Part shown: piece after piece, positions 1 through 10,766 of the stretch | Layout of the letters: each line of letters begins with the position of its first letter | How positions within the stretch are numbered: the first letter of the stretch is position 1 | From: Rana temporaria | Taxonomy: Eukaryota > Chordata > Amphibia > Anura > Ranidae | Direction: 5' to 3' | Length of the DNA stretch: 64,000 bases | Assembly: GCF_905171775.1 (NCBI RefSeq) | Contig: NC_053492.1 | Coordinates: 185,694,278-185,758,277, forward strand | Program-made: the position numbers and the translations under genes | Notes under the pieces: model-generated | The model's database searches: none | Seen by the model: only the letters and a program-made list of their open reading frames with translations | Told to the model about the DNA's origin: nothing

Positions 1-273
1 TGGCAGGTCATCGGCCGTCATGGGGGCGCCTGTCACTCCCCTCTGTAGGCCAAGCTGCAATATTAGCAATTGTTGTACCGGCGCCACGCTTCAGCAGACC
101 GGCTGCAACGCGGGGAGCTACATTAGTGCGGGAGGCGGCCACAGGAGGACAGGTGGGGTTATTTTTGTGTGTGGGGTAGCTTTTTGCCGCCCCCCCTCCC
201 CATGGCCTCCTCCATCTGGTCACCTTAACTTACACACTTTGTACACTTGCACAAAGTCACAGATTTTGTAAGA
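1..273. other. Unassigned intergenic stretch
   Basis: GC-rich start of the window. Short open frames exist on both strands, but none has a recognisable domain, splice context or codon bias. Nothing supportable was found here. Confidence 0.4.
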
Positions 274-277
274 TTAA

Positions 278-713
278 AGTGGAGTTCCACCCAAAAATGG
301 AATTTGGGGGGAATTTGGGGGGAGGAGGGAGCAGTGTAATACAGGTATTTGCTCCCACTTCCTGGCATAGATCACCGCGATGATCTACGTCGTGTCAGGC
401 GCCTACACTGTCCTCCCCTCGCTGTCTTCTGGGAAACACACAGGTCCCAGAAGATAGCGGGGACCAGTGAGGACGCACAGCGCGACTCACGCATGCGCAG
501 TAGGGAACCGGAATTTGAAGCCACGAGGCTTCACTTCCTGATTCACTCACCAAGGATGGCGGCGGGGGCAGCTGAGAGCCGATCGATTGATCGGCTTCGG
601 CTGCCGACATTGTGGGCACCCTGGACAGGTAAGTGTCCTAATATTAAAAGTCAGCAGCTGCAGTATTTGTATCTGCTGGCTTTTAATATTATTTTTTTAG
701 GCGGACCTCAGCT
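278..713. mobile_element. TTAA-flanked MITE (family A, copy 1)
   Basis: The element begins AGTGGAGTTCCACCC and ends in GCGGACCTCAGCT, an imperfect terminal inverted repeat. TTAA lies directly outside both ends (274-277 and 714-717), as expected for a TTAA-targeting DNA transposon (piggyBac or Kolobok superfamily; the AG...CT ends fit Kolobok better). It holds an internal palindrome around AAAGTCAGCAGCTG (about 645-690) and the motif GGACAGGTAAGTGTCC at 623-638. No coding capacity is visible. The superfamily name is inferred. Confidence 0.75.
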
Positions 714-764
714 TTAAAGTGATTGTAAGGGCAGAAGTTTTTTTTGTTTATCTTAATGCATTAA

Positions 765-1180
765 AGCGGAGCACCACCAATATAAAAGTCAGCAGCTACA
801 AAAAGTGTAGCTGCTGACTTTTATTAATCGGACACTTACCTGTCCCACGGTCCAGCGATGTGGGTGTACGAAGCCCCGCTCATCTCCCCCTCCTCTTTGT
901 AGCACCGGCATCGTAGCCCGGCTGTGGCTTCACAGCTGGGCACGCACTGCGCGAGACGCGCTGCACGCTGTGATTGGCATGGCAATCATCTGGCCCCTGT
1001 GACGTGTCGCAGATGATTGCCGACAGGGAGGGGGGAGAGGTGAACTTCCTTCCGGCACCGCGGTGCCCCAGGAGGAAGTGGGAGCTGTAACCCCCCCCAA
1101 AAAATTACATGCTAAATGTGGCATGTCAGGGGGTCGCCTTCCCTTAAAGCGGAAGTTCAATTTTTGGGTGGAACTCCGCT
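765..1180. mobile_element. TTAA-flanked MITE (family A, copy 2)
   Basis: Starts AGCGGAGCACCACC and ends GGTGGAACTCCGCT, with TTAA at 761-764 and 1181-1184. It shares with copy 1 the palindrome AAAAGTCAGCAGCTAC and the 16-bp block GGACACTTACCTGTCC (830-845), here in the opposite orientation. The right-hand TTAA also serves as the left TTAA of the next element. Confidence 0.75.
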
Positions 1181-1378
1181 TTAAAGTGTTACTAAACCCA
1201 CAACAGTAAAATCCATCTTTATATGCAGTAAAGCATACTTGTTATAGTCACTGTGGAACCTAAGGTGTTAATCCTCCACATTGTGTAAAAAGTCTGTTTG
1301 ATCCTGTATGCACAGATCCTCCTCTTCTTCCACTGTCCCCAATACATCTACTGATAGAACAGAGCTTTTGTTGTCACC

Positions 1379-1718
1379 TCAAAATCCACGAGGGATTACA
1401 TCAAGAGGCGTAAACTGAAGGTTTTGCCATGGCCTTCACAATCTCCTGACCTCAACATAATTGAAAATCTATGGATAGACCTTAAAAGAGCAGTGCGTGA
1501 CAGACAGCCATTTTTTTTGTTTTCTGTAATTTTGAAAGTGTAAATGATGGAAATAAAATCTAACTTTTTTGACATATTATAAGAATGTCTAATCTGTAAT
1601 TTGATGCCTTTTGGAGATTTTTCCATCTTTCCTTGGCTTCGTTATGCACATTAATACAAATTTTTACCTGGGGTGCCCAAACTTTCGATCCCCACTATAT
1701 ATAGCAGTCTTGTGACTT
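1379..1718 (+). mobile_element. Tc1/mariner-like transposon, 3' remnant
   Basis: Holds the end of a transposase reading frame followed by a non-coding tail. The tail ends GGGTGCCCAAACTTTCGATC, which resembles the terminus of a widespread vertebrate Tc1-like family. The 5' part of the element is missing. Confidence 0.7.
1394..1510 (+). pseudogene. Tc1-like transposase C-terminal fragment
   Basis: Thirty-nine codons read open and include LPWPSQSPDLNIIENLW, the hallmark of the third catalytic block of Tc1/mariner DDE transposases. The glutamate of IENLW would be the last catalytic residue. The first two aspartate blocks and the DNA-binding domain are absent, so this is a dead fragment. It also confirms the orientation of the remnant. 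Confidence 0.8.
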
Positions 1719-2302
1719 CTATCAGTGTCCAACTGAGAACTGGTTAGAGGAGTTTTCATTCTTCTATAAATGTCCTATAAGCTGCATGACCCCTGACCCT
1801 CTATCTCAGAGGTGGGCAAACTACGGCCCGCGGGCCGTATACGGCCCGGCGGACCTTTTAATCCGGCCCCCGGGCGGATCGCTAGAAATCTGAATTTGAA
1901 GTCTGAATTTGCAGCCGAAAGAATTGCGGGTGTTACTTGCACCTCTTTCCCGCCCCCCGCTGGTGCAGCCGAAGAAACCCGTGGGTGTTAGCCGCGCCTC
2001 CTTTCCCGCCCCCCGCTGATTCAGCCGAAGAAGCCATTGGAGCTGGCCACGCTTCCTTTCCCGCCCCCCGCTGACGGCATTCCCAGCCGCCCGTCACCAC
2101 ATGGAGTGAGTGTCCCCGAATTCAAAAAAGTCCCCCAATTCCCGCCAAGTAATGACCCGGTCCCGACTCCTCACCTCACACTGTGCACACTGCACAGGCT
2201 GCTGTAGGAGACCCGAGACGGCCGAGGACTGCAGGCAGCAAAACACTGACAGGACAGAGATTTCATCATCATCATCATCATCAGGTACTTGCTTGTGGGG
2301 AT

Positions 2303-2826
2303 GCTGGCAGCAATTGATGGCACACTGGCAGCAATTGATGGCACACTGGTGGCACACTGACAGCAATTGATGGCACACTGGTGGCACACTGGCAGCAATT
2401 GATGGCACACTGGCACCAATTGATGGCACACTGGCAGCAATTGATGGCACACTGGTGGCACACTGGCAGCAATTGATGGCACACTGGCAGCAATTGATGG
2501 CACACTGGCAGCAATTGATGGCACACTGGTGGCACACTGGCAGCAATTGATGGCACACTGGCAGCAATTGATGGCACACTGGTGGCACACTGGCAGCAAT
2601 TGATGGCACACTGGCAGCAATTAATGGCACAATGGTAGCAATTGATGGCACACTGGCAGCAATTGATGGCACACTGGTGGCACACTGGCAGCAATTGATG
2701 GCACACTGGCAGCAATTGATGGCACACTGGCAGCAATTGATGGCACACTGGTGGCACACTGACAGCAATTGATGGCACACTGGCAGCAATTGATGGCACA
2801 CTGGCAGCAATTGATGGCACACTGGT
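2303..2826. repeat. Minisatellite, 21-bp unit with 12-bp half units
   Basis: Tandem copies of GGCAGCAATTGATGGCACACT (21 bases, written here as one unit less its last base: GGCAGCAATTGATGGCACAC), interspersed with short GGTGGCACACT units. Units are nearly identical, with scattered changes such as GACAGC, GGCACC and GGTAGC. The minus strand stays open for about 240 codons because the units keep frame. No start context, homology or splice signal suggests a protein. Confidence 0.92.
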
Positions 2827-3053
2827 TTATGTATGTCTTAGTGATTGATTAACATCACAACTTCATTGATTTGAAATTGATACCCTTATTTTTTGTATGA
2901 TTTTTGCTTTTGCTCATCACTGCCACACACATGCAGCCATGCATTGCACGTGTGTGGCAGTAATGAGCAAAACTAAAGATCATACAAAAAAAAAGCTATC
3001 AATGAAGTTGTGATGTGAATCAATCACTAAGACAATAAGACATACATAAACCA
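2824..3053. repeat. Large imperfect palindrome (about 100-bp arms)
   Basis: The left arm runs from GGTTTATGTATGTCTTAG through GCTCATCACTGCCACACACA. The right arm mirrors it from TGTGTGGCAGTAATGAGC to GACATACATAAACC. The loop is a few tens of bases around CATGCAGCCATGCATTGCAC. If transcribed it would form a long hairpin. It lies inside the hAT element, directly after the minisatellite. Confidence 0.85.
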
Positions 3054-3103
3054 TAATTTATGACACGGCATACATTGTCGTTTGGCAGGACTTTATGGGG
3101 ACA

Positions 3104-3255
3104 ATGTCTGCAGTCTCTGATCCTCTCTAGTATCATGTCTGCAGTCTCTGATCCTCTCTAGTATCATGTCTGCAGTCTCTGATCCTCTCTGGTATCATGT
3201 GCGCAGTCTCTGATCCTCTCTGGTATCATGTCCGCAGTCTCTGATCCTCTCTGGA
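3104..3255. repeat. 31-bp tandem repeat, about five copies
   Basis: Copies of a unit starting ATGTCTGCAGTCTCTGATCC and closing CTCTCTRGTATC follow head to tail, with one or two substitutions each. The array lies inside the hAT element near its right end. Confidence 0.88.
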
Positions 3256-3922
3256 AATTTTCACTAATATGAGTCACAAATAGTGAAAAATGTTCATTGT
3301 TTTGGGAAATTTTGTTTAATAAATTAATTTTTTTTTCTTGTAAGGCAACCTCACTTTTTCATTGTTTAACTATAACAAGTACTCGTACCAGTTGTCCAAC
3401 AATGATATTTACTGCTTTTTATAAAGAAATACAATTGATTTTATGCAGTATTGAGTTTAGCCTTTTGGCCCGGCCCTCCAAAATATTTTTAGTTTCTCAT
3501 GTGGCCCCATAGAAAAAATAATTGCCCACCCCTGCTCTATCTGGACTGTGCAGATTGGCCCTGTGCTGATCACATGCACCCTCCAAAGAAGAAAAAAACT
3601 GTTTAGCAATACACACAAAACTGAGCATGTGCAGTGTGACTCCAAAGGCTCTGTCTTATCAGGTGGTGGCTTGGGGACATTGGAAAAGTGGAGGATCAGA
3701 GAAGACAGAATCAAACAGCCTTTTTACACAACATGAAGGATTAACCCCTTATGCTCCATGCACACTGGCGTTTTGTGTTCTGCCTTTAGAAACAGCTCAG
3801 TGTTATCCTATGTGTCCATGCATATTAGGACAATTGGAGGCAACGTTTAGAGTCAGGAAAAAAACCTTTCTGGTTTGCGTTTCTGATTGGAGCTCACTGT
3901 TGTGGGTTTAGTAACACTTTAA

Positions 3923-4278
3923 ATGTACAAAGAATTTTTATATAAATATTCTTACAAATGTTCATTTGAAAATCTACTAGCGTATGGCCAGCTTTACATA
4001 TTCCTCCTCCCATACAATCAAGATAGAGGAATCCCTACCAGCCAGGACATTATATTGTGACAGCCGCACCAGCCACCGTCAGAATACAATAATCAGCAGC
4101 TGCAGCTGATTGGGTGAAAGAACAGCAAACAGTTTAATAATACAGTGCTAATAATACACTACTAAATGGTTCACTTCTGGTGGTTCGCTCAGCTGCTCGC
4201 ACAAGAATCTCTATAGACCGTACACAGTTCTGAAGTCTCCCTCATATTATTTCCCCTGCTGGTTAAATGTAGTTATCC
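3923..4278. other. Intergenic, nothing recognised
   Basis: AT-rich sequence without a splice-bounded open frame, terminal inverted repeat or tandem structure that I could support. Confidence 0.4.
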
Positions 4279-4997
4279 CAGGGCTCGACAAACCCCGGGC
4301 GCCAGGTCGCAATTGCGACTAGAATTAGCGACCTGGCGCTTAGGGCGGCACAGCTGGGGTACCCTGTCTCTGTCCCCAACCACCCCGTGATCACGTTGGG
4401 CTGCGCCGGCCAGTAATTGAGGCCGCAGCTTTGCGGCCTTCTGCAGGGCTATGGTTCCTTATGTGATCTGGCGCCATCTTGTTGTGGCCGTTGGTATGAC
4501 AAGACAACCAGCAATGCTAATGGAGCTTCCCTGCCTGTTTTCATTGCCCGCTTATCTCCTTCCCTTAGAACCCCCAAACATTATATATATTATTTATTGT
4601 AACAATAAAATGGCGGTTGGGCAGCGGTCCTACAAGCACACTTTTTGGGGAAAAATACACTTTTTTTAATAAAAAATTAAGACAACTGTAAAGTTAGCCC
4701 AATTTTTTTTATATTGTGAACGTCCGCTTTTACCCTTTAAAATCTTCATAGGCGACGTTTAAAAAATTCTATAGGTTGCATGTTTTGAGTTACAGAGGAG
4801 GTCTAGGGCTAGAATTATTGCTCTCCCTCAACAATCGCGGCGATACCTCACATGTGTGGTTTGAACACCGCTTTCATATGCGGGCGCTGCTCAGGTATGC
4901 GTTCGCCTCTGCATGCAAGCTCGGCGGGACGGGGCACGTTCCTGGCTCCTAACTTTTTTAGCTGGCTCCTAGATTCCAAGCAAATTTGTCAAGCCTG
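4279..4997. mobile_element. hAT-like element (CAGGGCTYGACAAA family), copy 1
   Basis: Opens with CAGGGCTCGACAAA and closes with TTTGTCAAGCCTG, the same ends as the well-delimited copy at 39150-39882. The interior (ATAAAATGGCGGTTGG, CATAGGCGACGTTTAAAAAA, CTCACATGTGTGGTTTGAAC) is also shared. The flanks (AGTTATCC and TTAGCCTA) no longer show a clear 8-bp duplication, so the copy looks older or its edges have eroded. Confidence 0.7.
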
Positions 4998-5817
4998 TTA
5001 GCCTATCGTGTTAGGTTATTTACTTTTTAACTCTTATTCTCTTTTGGGAAGTTTTCTATTAGGACCAAATGTCAGGTGAAAGGCAACAAACAAACTATTA
5101 CACATATATTACAAATATTATGGGTATTATTCGTTACATTTGTGTGAATGATAATTTGCAAAGGAAATTTTTTATAAATAGACTTTTTTATTTCACCAGT
5201 TTAGGCATGGGGCAAGGAAAGGATCATATAATTTACAAAATCAGATATGTCACAAAAAAAAAAAAAAAAAAAAACTTGTGAAAAATGTGTTAAACTGACA
5301 TGCAGAGGAGAAAGAAATTGTAACCTTAAGGGCTTTATAGATGTGTTTGGCGCTCCATTGGCTTTGGTACTCTAAAGCCAGCAAAGTGCTATTAAATAAT
5401 TGGAGAAAGTAAAAAAATAAATTGTGACCTGCACTCCTCCAACCACTGAGCTCTCTCAAATGTGTTAAGCAAAAAAATTCTGTAGGGCACGGTGACCGTT
5501 TTTTTTAAAGCATCTTGCAATTTATGAAAAGGTCATATAATGCAGACCATACTTTTTTTTCAGGAAGATTGTTTTTTTGTTTGGTTGTAAATGTTAATGG
5601 ATATCTTCTGATTTAGTATAGTACAAAACATTTAGTGGTATATTTCTTGCTAGTACCATAATCTAACAACAAAGAACAGTGAAAAATAAATTCTCCTGCT
5701 CCTAACGATTGCAGCAATACCACATATGTGTATATTATTTGTTGTTTGTACCTGTAGCAGGAGCCAGAAACAATAGTCTGTATTATGCTTTTTTTTATTC
5801 TCATTAGCAATTACACT
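4998..5817. other. AT-rich intergenic stretch
   Basis: Contains a 20-base A run near 5254-5274 and several T runs. It has no exon-like frame with splice signals and no clear repeat ends. Confidence 0.4.
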
Positions 5818-6070
5818 AAAGCTGGCCATAGATGGTGTGATTTTCTAATGGGGGACTCAAGCTGCTTTCTTTCCTGCAACCTGTGGTTGCAGGAACGAAA
5901 ATAGCTTCATTCCCCTATCACAACAGTCAGTGTTGATGGTGGAATCCCTCCCACAGAGCTATTGTGTTCTCCCAGCATGGATGGGGGGGGGGGGGGGGGG
6001 CAGAGGGAGCCATTCCTGCCAGGAGCGACTATAGTCGCTGGCAATATCAGGTGGTTCTTCATCACTATTA
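5818..6070. mobile_element. MITE (TAAAGCTGGCCATAGATG family), truncated copy
   Basis: The left end TAAAGCTGGCCATAGATG is the inverse of GATCTATGGTCGGCTTTA, which closes the related copy at about 42060-42430. The interior shares GGAATCCCTCCC and TATTGTGTTCTCCCAGC with that copy and includes an 18-G run near 5983-6000. The right end is lost in the degenerate tandem array that follows. Confidence 0.6.
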
Positions 6071-6129
6071 TGTTGGCTTCTGTTGTTTTTAAGACATGGG
6101 CATCTAATGTACCTAGTTCCCTAAGATGC

Positions 6130-6720
6130 ATTGGCATTTAGTATCCTTCGCTGCTTGGACACAGGTCGCTCTCTTTGTCGCTAGGATGCTCATTTGTTGC
6201 TAAAATGCAGATGGATCCTGCTGCCTAGCAATCTTCATCTTGGACAGTGGTGGCTCTTGATGCCTAGGTCATTCATTACTAGGGCTCTGGTGGCTGCTGC
6301 CATCTAGCTTCCTGTTTTGTTAGGACCCAGACGGCTATTGCCACCTACCATTGCTAGTCATGGCAACTGTTGTCACTGAGTGTCCTTTTTTGCTAAGATG
6401 CAGGTGGGTATTGCCAGCCTAGCATCCTTCTTAGCTAGGATGCAGATGGTTTCTGACACAGGAGGCTATTGTTTTCTGGAGTCCTTCATTGCCAGGACAT
6501 AGGCAGCTTTTGTTGCCTCATGTTCCTCATTGCAAGGGTGTGTTCTTCATTTTTGGGATGCAGACAGCTGTTGACGCCTAGTATCCTTCATCCCTAGAAC
6601 TCAGGAGGCTCTTCACGCCTAGCGTCCTCTGTTGAATGGACGCAGGCAGCTATTTCCTGTCTAGTATCCTTTGCCAGTAGGACACTGGTTCCTCCCACCT
6701 ATCCTTTGGTGCTTGGAAGC
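6130..6720. repeat. Degenerate ~50-bp tandem array
   Basis: Around a dozen diverged copies of a unit of the form GGATGCAGGCAGCTNTTG-CCTAG-TCCTTCATTGCTA. Blocks of the same unit reappear at about 7370-7520 and 9540-9760, so an older array was broken by later insertions. Units differ by many substitutions and small gaps; the consensus is approximate. Confidence 0.7.
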
Positions 6721-6900
6721 GGTCATGTATGACGAAACTAGTAGGGTGGAGTTTATGTTCAATCACACCACGTTTGTTTGATTGTGATCTGTAGATTGTT
6801 TTAACACAAGATTATTTCATGTCTTGCTAGACTTGTAGAATTTTATATTAACTTTTCAATAAACCATCATGGTTTTATACTATGGGGCAATTGTTTCCCC
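6715..6900 (+). repeat. Retroelement-like tail with hairpin-GAAAC motif and AATAAA
   Basis: A short hairpin GTCAT-GT-ATGAC (6722-6733) is followed directly by GAAAC, and about 120 bases later by CAATAAACC near 6860. The loci at about 14910 and 25530 show the same order of hairpin and GAAA. I infer a 3' module of a retroelement family; the family is not identified. Confidence 0.4.
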
Positions 6901-7369
6901 TTTTTTACACCGTATCCGTGAGAGAAAGAGGGAGTGACCAGTGCGGTTGGTATCAACATCACCCTGCTTACATCCAGTGGATGGATCCCTCGTGATGCAT
7001 GAATCCATGTCTTACTAGACTCCTAGAACGTGGAGTCTAGCTTTCTGGTAAGGGCACAGCCTTTTCTTATCACGGTGAAAGCTGCACTTTTGGGTGTATA
7101 GTCGTCTACCATCCTTGAGACACAACTGCAAAGGATTCTTTCACATTGTTTGTTTGGACACTCTCATGGACTAATCATTGTTATTTATTCATTTTATACA
7201 TAATTATTATTTCACTTACATAGTGTGGCAATTTAAATTTTTTCTTTGTATTTACACAAATGTTCTGTTGTGTGATCGCCAGTTGCTTTTTTTTTTTATC
7301 ATATTTTATATTTTTACCCTCAAAATCACTAGATTTTCTTCAGGTCAGCTATTGTTACCTAGTGTCTTT

Positions 7370-7520
7370 ATTCACTAGGATGCTGGCGGCTCCTGGCGAC
7401 TAGCATTCTTCATCACCAGGAAACAGGCAGCTCCTCCCTCCCAGCATTCTTTGTTCCTAGGATGCAGGTAGCTATTGCTGCCTGTTGTCCTTTGTCGCTA
7501 AAACATAGGCAGCTCCTTCC
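7370..7520. repeat. Second block of the ~50-bp degenerate array
   Basis: Repeats of the type AGGATGCTGGCGGCTCCTGG and AGGATGCAGGTAGCTATTGC match the array at 6130-6720. They are separated from it by about 650 bases of unrelated sequence. Confidence 0.6.
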
Positions 7521-7815
7521 CAGAAATAAGCCCATGTGTATGTAAAACATAAACAGTCATGGAATTTAGCAGTGCTCCAAAGCCTATCACTTGAATGGAA
7601 AAATGTAAACGCAAAATGTGTAAAACTACTACAAGATATAAGTAAAAATAAAACAAAACACGTAAAAACTGTAAGGTACAGGTTATCCAAAAACAAAATA
7701 GCCAGCTGCTTCCACTAAATGATGGTGAATGCTGCCAGGTAGACTGGAGGGGGAGCTACAACTCTATGTGAAAAGAAGGGGGGATGGAAGCGCAAACACA
7801 AAAAACACATATAGG

Positions 7816-7890
7816 GGGTTATCTTCGAAAGGCAAATCCACTTTGCACTACAGTGCAAAGTGGATTTGCCTTTCATAAATAAACCCCACA
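7816..7890. repeat. Perfect 23-bp inverted repeat with 2-base spacer
   Basis: GAAAGGCAAATCCACTTTGC continues to 7849 and is followed after two bases by its exact inverse (7852-7874). Outer bases GGGGTTA and TAAACCCC extend the symmetry. This resembles a collapsed inverted-repeat transposon reduced to its ends. Confidence 0.85.
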
Positions 7891-8998
7891 GTGTTAATCC
7901 ACTAAAAGATGCAAAAAAAAACTCCCAAACGTGCTGTCCCTCCACCCCTGAGCACAACGCACTTACCAGATTTATTTGTCTAACTTTATTCAAGAAAGGC
8001 AAAACAGGCAGAGACACTGGGGAATAAAATGGCATTTTTGTTGTTGTCACACAGTATTTGTGCAGCAGTTTTGCTAACCCTTTTTTTGGGAGAAAAAATA
8101 CACTTTAATGAATTAAAAAAAACACACAATGTATACCCCAATTTGTTTGAAAAATGTGAAAGATGATGTTACGCCTAGTAAATTGATACTTAAGGTGTCA
8201 TGCTTTAAAAGTGCGCACGCTCGTGAAATAGCGACAAACTATGGTACTTAAAAATCTCCATAGGTGATGCTTTAAACACCTTTACAGGTTACAGGGCTCT
8301 AGTACTAGAATTATTCCTCTCACAGTTCGCAGTTAATGTTCACAGCGATACCGCATATGTTTGGTGCGAATACCGTTTACATATGCGTGCGTGACTTACG
8401 TATGCGTTGGCTTCTGCACGTGAGCACGTAGGAATGGTGGTCCTTTTGTTTTTATTATAACTTTTATTCCTTTTACAAGGAATGTAAACATCCCTTGTAA
8501 TATAAAAAGGGATGACAGGTCCTCTTTATGGAGAGATCTGGGGTCAAAAAGATCCCAAATCTCTTCTTTACATTTAAAAGCAAAAGATCCAAAAAAAAAA
8601 TTCTTTTGATCTTTTGTTTACAAAAAAAAAGAGATTTACTTTCAGCCTGGGCTGGAAGTGACGTTGTGACTTTGCTCAGGTCCTCCAAGGCCATAGAGGC
8701 AATCAAAGAGGATCTACGCTTTAATCGCCTGTGGTAACAGCCAGCCCCACAGTCCGAACAGGCGGAAACGGTAAGCCTGAGAGACACAGACAATAGGCGG
8801 GAGGGGGGCACGTCCCCTCCCGCCGCTTCTCAAAGCCTTTCAGTGGCTCATGAGCTGCTCAGAATGCTTTCATGAGAAAACTACCTGCCGGCTGTAAAAA
8901 ACGATACCGGGGTTATGGCTGATTTATTCGACCATAATCCTGGTAAAGCACTTCAAAGCTTTAATGTATATATACCTATTGCAGTCTTGAAGTGGTTA
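7891..8998. mobile_element. Diverged repeat block ending AAGTGGTTAA
   Basis: Interior text (GATGATGTTACGCCTAGTAA, CATAGGTGATGCTTTAAAC, AGGAATGTAAACATCCCTTG) is shared with blocks at 55.9-56.4 kb and 39.6-39.8 kb. The right end GAAGTGGTTAA matches the CCACTT...AAGTGG family. The left border is not clear. No coding frame is convincing. Confidence 0.55.
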
Positions 8999-10766
8999 AA
9001 ATAAACTCAAAACTACTCACTAGCAAAATATCTTTAAGGTGCAGCATAAACAAGTATAACCACTGTTGTTACCAAGCGGGCACTCCACTAGAAATGCGTA
9101 AGTCAATTTCATACGACCTATGCATGTCTAGTCAGTCAGTTTTTCTCTGGTTAGCGTTTTTGGGTTTATAGGGTTTGAAAGTGGTGAATGACCTATGCTT
9201 GTGAGTAAATTGTAAGCTCATTTGAATTTATTTGAAAATCGTATTACTACTACTATGGTGTTCCGTTTCTTTTTATGATACATTCTGTTGTGACTGATAG
9301 GGGGGAATTCTCTTTTGAATTTGAATTACCATTTTATAGGATTTGATTATTATTGTATTTCACTTATTTAGACACTGTTTATTTTACGATAAGAGAAGTG
9401 TAAAGTTGTTTTTATATTTAAAGCTCTGGTTTTTGAATGTTGAAACACCAGGGCGTGTTATTTTACCAGCAGGTTGGGAAAGTAGAGCTGATTGCAGGTA
9501 AAGTGAGTTATTGATAAGCAGATCCTGCCCACCGAGCATCCATCGTCACCACTCCTGCTGCCTGGATTTCTTCTTTGCTAGGATATAGGGTCCTTTGTCT
9601 CAAGGCAGTTCATGTGGTCTAATGTGATTCCCTACTAGGATTCAGTCAGCTCCTGTTGCCTACCTTCCTTTGTCTGTTTTGCCACCTAGAGTTTTTCACT
9701 GTTAGGATGTAGGCAGCTAATACCAGCTAGAGTCCTTCATTGCCAAGAGGAGGGTGGCTATAGCAAAACATAAGAAGGGATTCTTCTGGACAGCCGCACG
9801 CCGCAACAAAAGTTGCCTTTATTGTGTAGCGCCTCCTTACTTTCAGTATGGGCACTACGCTAAAGTTAGTTGGGAATGGGAGAGTTACCTTGCTCCCATT
9901 CACTATTTGTTCAAATTGTGGGACTTCTGTCATTCCAGAAATGTCCACTGGGTCAGTCTGTGGTCCAGGGATGCAATATCATCCCTGGCCAGCAGTTGGC
10001 GCCAGAGGGGTTCTGGCAGAGTAAGTTTCTCCAGCAGCCAATCAGAGGAGTTTTTCCCTCGGGGGGCGTGCTGGAGAGGAGTATATCTGTGACAGGTGTC
10101 ATGTGTTCTAAAATCTTCGCGGCCATGAATGCAGACTACTTGGGACCTCACCTGGAGGTACCAGGGGACCCCAGCGACTTGCTGGGTTCCCGATTCCACT
10201 GAAAGGATCCCAGGCTGGGTGCCGTTCGATTGGGGAGTCGGTTTGAGGGGGACCCGGAGGCAGGTCGTCCAACAGAGCCTGAACAAACCAATTGGGGTTC
10301 CGGTGACCAGAGTACTGACAGGTATGTTTGCTGTCATCTGGTGACAAATGCAGAAATCTACTGGGAGGATTCGCTCCATCTATCTATCTAGCTCAGTTAG
10401 TTACCAGCCGAAAATAAAAACTGTCGGCGGGTATACAACCGCTTTAAGGAAGTCAATGCATTTTTATACCTAGGTATGTTAAATGAATAGTTAACTTTGT
10501 GACCCAGCTGAGAAATGCACTATTTTGACTGGTGGCTGCAATGGATTTGTAAACAAAGAACAAAATGCATTTACTGGAATGTTGCATAGAATTTTCCACA
10601 AGTCCAGAAGTTTGTGTTTGCAGTGTGTCACAAGCTGGAAGGATTGAAGGAGAAAAAAGGTAACTGTGCATATTCGTAAGTAATGGAATGCTACCATCTA
10701 ATGGCGGTCTTTGAAATTACAGATAGGATGTTTGTGCATGTTGTGACAGGAACACAGATACAGTTA
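8999..10766. other. Intergenic, mostly unassigned
   Basis: Includes a third block of the ~50-bp degenerate array (about 9540-9760). Near 9785 it has TTCTGGACAGCCGCAC, shared with the snap-back element at 25432-25749. A Met-Asp open frame on the minus strand around 9930-10379 has no recognisable domain and I do not call it a gene. Confidence 0.4.

Larger units (their letters stand above)
1807..3534. mobile_element. hAT-type non-autonomous transposon carrying satellites
   Basis: Ends CAGAGGTGGGCAAAC and AATTGCCCACCCCTG are inverted repeats. They are flanked by a perfect 8-bp direct duplication CTCTATCT (1799-1806 and 3535-3542), the signature of hAT insertion. The interior carries GC-rich subterminal blocks, a minisatellite (2303-2826), a ~230-bp palindrome and a 31-bp tandem repeat. 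Long open frames across the minisatellite are a by-product of repeat units divisible by three; no transposase is present. Confidence 0.88.
1185..3918. mobile_element. TTAA-flanked MITE split by two later insertions
   Basis: AGTGTTACTAAACCC after TTAA (1181-1184) is matched by the exact inverse GGGTTTAGTAACACT before TTAA (3919-3922), and the inverted match continues through CACAACAG. The original element is short (1185 to about 1378, about 1719-1798, and 3543-3918). A Tc1-like fragment and a 1.7-kb hAT element were inserted into it later, which gives the order of events. Confidence 0.75.

Noticed and set aside
2094..2822. 242-codon open frame on the minus strand (repeating CHQLLPV)
   Set aside because: It is a translation of the 21/12-bp minisatellite, whose units keep frame in every phase. 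No conserved domain, start context or splice signal supports a gene.
9930..10379. 149-codon frame on the minus strand
   Set aside because: It has no recognisable domain, is flanked by repeats and has competing open frames on the other strand.
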